From contig JAISPK010000141.1 of the NCBI GenBank assembly GCA_031274985.1, positions 1 to 6,626 on the forward strand: DNA of 6,626 nucleotides, given 5' to 3'. The notes under the pieces were generated by a model that saw only the letters and a list, made by a program, of their open reading frames with translations, searched no databases and was not told the DNA's origin. The translations under genes and the position numbers were made by a program. Below, piece by piece: positions 3,687-6,626 of this stretch; position 1 is the first letter of the stretch, and each line of letters begins with the position of its first letter. Origin of the DNA: Coriobacteriales bacterium (lineage in GTDB: Bacteria > Actinomycetota > Coriobacteriia > Coriobacteriales > UBA8131).

Positions 3687-6626
3687 GTGCAGCTTGAAAC
3701 CCTGGCATCGGGGTATGACATTGATATCAACAGCCCCGACACCTTCGGTTGGATACCTGCCGAACCGCATATTGACCCTCCCGGTGACGCAAGCGGCGGA
3801 GCCACTACAAAGGACATCGTGGGTGACGCTGAGCATCCGTCCGTATTTCTCCAATACAGCCCTGATGGAACCCAACTTGCCATACGCATGCGAGTAGACG
3901 CAAAAGACGGGGGAACCGAAGAAAACCCGCAGTTCAAGAACTTCATGTACTTTGCTCTGGATGTAAACGGCAGTGCGGCAATAGACTTTATGCTGGGCGC
4001 CTACCGACCAACCGAAGCCAATGGTCGTTTGGCTATCTATCTGGCAGACCCGTCAAAGCCCAACACCGGCCCCGGCAACACCGGGGCAACCTCTCCGATT
4101 GCTTCTTTTCAACCAATCAGAGGAACAAACTACTCCTTTATTCAGGCAGCGTATGACCCGGGCGATCCGCTCTACCCGGGCTTCAACGGAACCCCCGATT
4201 ACTTCATTACGCTCGTCTTTAGTCTCGAAGACATTGATAATGCGCTTGCCGCTGTCAATAAGCAAAACCTGCAGATTACGCCTCACTCACCCTTCTCCTA
4301 TGTGATAGGTACTGCGACACAAGAAAACTCCATGAATGGCGACATCAATGGCCTCGTCGGAGTCAACAGCAATGACCCCTGGGATTTTCCTGCTGCAATC
4401 TCTACCGACGGTGAGGACTACTACACCGTGCACTTTAATAAAAACGGGGGAGACCGCGATGCCTCTCCGCTCTATGCTTCGGTTAAAGAGGGTGACAGGT
4501 TGAGAACGCCACCGACCCCGCCGAGAAAGATCGGCGGCTGGGAGTTTGTCGGGTGGAGTTATGACCCAAACGACGACCCGGAAAACCTCCAGCATGAGTT
4601 TCTCTTTGAGCGCGAGGCTATTACCGGCCATCTGACCATTTATGCGATATGGCTTGCTCGCTCTACCGAAGAGCAGCTTGAGGAGGATACCCTCCATTTT
4701 GATGCCTCGGGCGGCAACTGGGTAACCGCAGCAAAATTCCAACACCGCGAGACCGAAGATGGTGTCATCAAGGATATGCCCCCCACGCCTCTTGCTCCTA
4801 CCACGCCGGCGGTACAAGGCGGCAATAGCATGCGCACCTTTGGCGGGTGGGTGACGAGTTCTACCTATGGAACTAACGGCAACAACATCCTTCCCATTTC
4901 CGGCAATACCAATGCCGGCGAAATCGAATTCTATATATGGAGTGAGGTAGTAAAGAGTCTCAACAAGGTATACCAGTCAACGTGTGGCGAGGAGGAGTAT
5001 ACCGTCTATGCTCTATGGCTCGATGTTCCCAAAAGCGCAACCTCAATCCATTTTTATGGCAACATCCCTCAGCCTTCTCTGCCTACCGGCAGGCTGTTGT
5101 ATGACGTATATCTGGGAAACAACAGTACCCCCTCCTATACGCCAACGCCTCCGACCCGCCAGGGCTACGATTTTAAAGGCTGGGACACCCTCCCAACGGG
5201 AACGGGTGCCCGCTATCTTAATCCCTATAACACCACCACCATCAACAACTTTCTTGGAGCAAAATTCGTTGACGGACAAAATCTGTACGCCATATGGGAG
5301 CCGGTGCGTTACGCGGTGGTCTTCGACCCCAATAGCATCGATACCAACGGCGACAAGCTCTCCGGACGGGCACAGTTGGAGTTCTACTCGGCCCTGTGCG
5401 TTTCAAACGCCACGAGCTTTTTGTATCCGGTGTTTCCCGACGGCCCTTATGACCCCAACAATATCGAGCCTTATCCGTATGGTGCAGAAGGGCCGGTGCG
5501 CCCCAACGGACCCAGCCTAAAACACTATGCTTTCAGAGGCTGGAACACCGACCCGGGAGGTTTTGGCTTCTGGGCTTATCCGAATAACAGTCCGGAGCAT
5601 ACCATCTCTGCCGGCGGCGATATGAAATTCGCCCTCCTGCAGCAGCCGTATTTGCCCGGCAGTGTGGTGGTCGATGGCAAAAGCGTCTCCGGCTATACCC
5701 GTCTCTACGCCATTTGGGAGCGACAACCCGTTGCTTCTGTTCAGATCAACTTTGTTGCAAACCCCGGCAGATTCGTTGACGGGAGTGCCACCGGAGAATT
5801 TGGCGCATGGACCACCGAAGAGGGAAAGATCGAGTCCGCAGAATACTCCACTCCTGAATACCTGGACTGGGATAACCCGGAAGGCGCGTATACGCACCAG
5901 TACATCTTTAAAGGCTGGAGCTACCTCCCCGGAGAGCCCGGTGACGGGAGGCAGGTTGACTTCTTTCACCCCTTGACGGAAGTCTTCTTTACGAGTTGCA
6001 GCGTGTATGCCGTTTGGGAGGAAGTACCCCCCGACTATACCGTGACCTTCTGGCCCAACAACGGTTATTGGCCGAGCAATGAGCCGGATCCTTATGGCCC
6101 CCTCACTGTGGGGACAGACGACTATAACCTGGTGCTGTACGTTCCCTACTCGAATACTCCCATTCACCCGGTGAGACCGGATCCCTGGCCCGGTTTTGAA
6201 CTGCTCGGCTGGAATACTGAGTTTGACGGGTCGGGAGATGTCTTCAGGCCGAGCCATGCGGTAACGGGCAATCTCAACGTGTATGCTCAGTGGAAGAGTC
6301 TCGACCCCGATGTGGTATCGGTGCTCTACTACCTCAATGATGGTTCGGGGGCCCCTTACTCAAACTACGACTATCCTGACACCATGGTCAAAGGTTCCCG
6401 TCTGACCGCGCCTCTCCGCGCTCTGGTAAAGGACGAGCCAGGGTGGACCTTTGGCGGATGGTTTACCGATGAGAACTGTTCAAACCAATGGATTGCCACT
6501 ACCAATACGTTTGATGATGACCCCACGGTTCTCTATGCCAAGTGGTTTGTGGACGTTACGTTTGACGACAATTACCCGGACTCTCTGGGTACGCGCGTCA
6601 AAAGCACGCAATGGGACCGTACAGTA
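3582..6626 (+). CDS. InlB B-repeat surface protein, 3'-truncated
   Basis: The reading frame is open from GTG 3582 to the window end (1015 codons), without a stop. The start is chosen for the G-rich Shine-Dalgarno 8 bases upstream; GTG 3588 is a close alternative. Residues 1-35 form a Sec signal peptide: basic KHGIVGR, hydrophobic core 12-26, and ANA at 33-35 before the cut. Residues 36-279 are an unassigned domain with DVNGSAAID at 127-135 and a Pro/Gly/Asn linker at 156-170. From 280 on come Listeria-Bacteroides (InlB B-type) repeats, recognised by YTVxF near the start, GYxFxGW in the middle and LYAIW at the end. Their terminal Trp residues are at 357, 479, 572, 712, 812, 904 and 988; an eighth begins near 990. 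No leucine-rich repeats are seen, unlike Listeria InlB. It is probably a secreted or wall-bound adhesin whose anchor lies beyond the window; its target is unknown. Confidence 0.92.
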   Translation, partial: MIVLKHGIVGRTLSVLLAVSLGLFLWPSYPTTANAVQLETLASGYDIDINSPDTFGWIPAEPHIDPPGDASGGATTKDIVGDAEHPSVFLQYSPDGTQLAIRMRVDAKDGGTEENPQFKNFMYFALDVNGSAAIDFMLGAYRPTEANGRLAIYLADPSKPNTGPGNTGATSPIASFQPIRGTNYSFIQAAYDPGDPLYPGFNGTPDYFITLVFSLEDIDNALAAVNKQNLQITPHSPFSYVIGTATQENSMNGDINGLVGVNSNDPWDFPAAISTDGEDYYTVHFNKNGGDRDASPLYASVKEGDRLRTPPTPPRKIGGWEFVGWSYDPNDDPENLQHEFLFEREAITGHLTIYAIWLARSTEEQLEEDTLHFDASGGNWVTAAKFQHRETEDGVIKDMPPTPLAPTTPAVQGGNSMRTFGGWVTSSTYGTNGNNILPISGNTNAGEIEFYIWSEVVKSLNKVYQSTCGEEEYTVYALWLDVPKSATSIHFYGNIPQPSLPTGRLLYDVYLGNNSTPSYTPTPPTRQGYDFKGWDTLPTGTGARYLNPYNTTTINNFLGAKFVDGQNLYAIWEPVRYAVVFDPNSIDTNGDKLSGRAQLEFYSALCVSNATSFLYPVFPDGPYDPNNIEPYPYGAEGPVRPNGPSLKHYAFRGWNTDPGGFGFWAYPNNSPEHTISAGGDMKFALLQQPYLPGSVVVDGKSVSGYTRLYAIWERQPVASVQINFVANPGRFVDGSATGEFGAWTTEEGKIESAEYSTPEYLDWDNPEGAYTHQYIFKGWSYLPGEPGDGRQVDFFHPLTEVFFTSCSVYAVWEEVPPDYTVTFWPNNGYWPSNEPDPYGPLTVGTDDYNLVLYVPYSNTPIHPVRPDPWPGFELLGWNTEFDGSGDVFRPSHAVTGNLNVYAQWKSLDPDVVSVLYYLNDGSGAPYSNYDYPDTMVKGSRLTAPLRALVKDEPGWTFGGWFTDENCSNQWIATTNTFDDDPTVLYAKWFVDVTFDDNYPDSLGTRVKSTQWDRTV
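4419..6626 (+). repeat. InlB/Listeria-Bacteroides repeat array
   Basis: Seven complete repeats and one partial repeat lie at residues 280-357, 370-479, 485-572, 576-712, 718-812, 819-904, 911-988 and 990 onward. Conserved landmarks are the FxGW core (FVGW, FGGW, FKGW, FRGW, FKGW, LLGW, FGGW) and the closing strand IYAIW, VYALW, LYAIW, LYAIW, VYAVW, VYAQW, LYAKW. In other bacteria these beta-grasp-like repeats form extended stalks and sometimes bind host receptors. Repeats 2 and 4 are much longer than the usual 70-80 residues. DNA identity between copies is low by eye. Confidence 0.88.

Noticed and set aside
4287..4817. A 176-codon minus-strand frame
   Set aside because: It is antisense to the first two InlB repeats and their upstream region and has no recognisable motif, so it is a shadow frame.
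4778..6032. C6 tracts at about 4778 and 6026 as phase-variation switches
   Set aside because: Six-base tracts are short for slippage switching, the frame is intact across both, and Pro codons explain them.
5517..6257. A 246-codon minus-strand frame
   Set aside because: It lies fully antisense to the well-supported InlB-repeat gene, shows no domain motifs, and is explained by the GC-rich codon bias of the opposite strand.

Overview
The window holds parts of two large cell-surface protein genes, both on the + strand, separated by 722 bp of non-coding DNA. Both genes are cut by the window edges: the first lacks its 5' end and the second its 3' end. The first protein ends in an LPXTG-type sortase signal (LPCTG, hydrophobic segment, basic tail). 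The second starts with a Sec signal peptide and carries a long array of InlB/Listeria-Bacteroides-type B-repeats. Together with a moderately GC-rich, GGC/ACC/AAC-preferring codon usage (judged by eye), this points to a Gram-positive, host-associated bacterium. A Coriobacteriia-like actinobacterium or a clostridium is my best guess, held with low confidence because no taxonomic marker gene is present.

Layout. Positions 1-2859 encode the C-terminal 952 residues of a modular adhesin-like protein. Two alternating beta-sandwich-like modules (called A and B here) repeat five times each, with one divergent InlB-type module inserted, followed by a Pro/Thr/Asp linker and the wall anchor. Positions 2866-3027, six bases after the stop codon, form a 162-bp element bounded by near-perfect 37-bp inverted repeats. 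Positions 3162-3279 form a dense series of G-block/C-block hairpins ending in a terminator-like stem with a U run, which could be an unassigned structured RNA. Positions 3346-3385 are a short tandem repeat. Positions 3452-3581 look like the promoter and leader of the second gene, with a hairpin and a small palindrome touching the Shine-Dalgarno. Positions 3582-6626 encode the first 1015 residues of the second protein: signal peptide, an unassigned N-terminal domain, seven complete InlB-type repeats and the start of an eighth.

How they fit together. Both products are exported, repetitive and probably stalk-like, as in adhesins or host- or matrix-binding proteins. The 722-bp gap with its own terminator-like and promoter-like signals suggests separate transcription units. 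No sortase, transposase, CRISPR array, tRNA or rRNA is visible. I see no multi-gene defence or metabolic system. The least explained parts are the two structured elements in the intergenic region and the unassigned N-terminal domain of the second protein.
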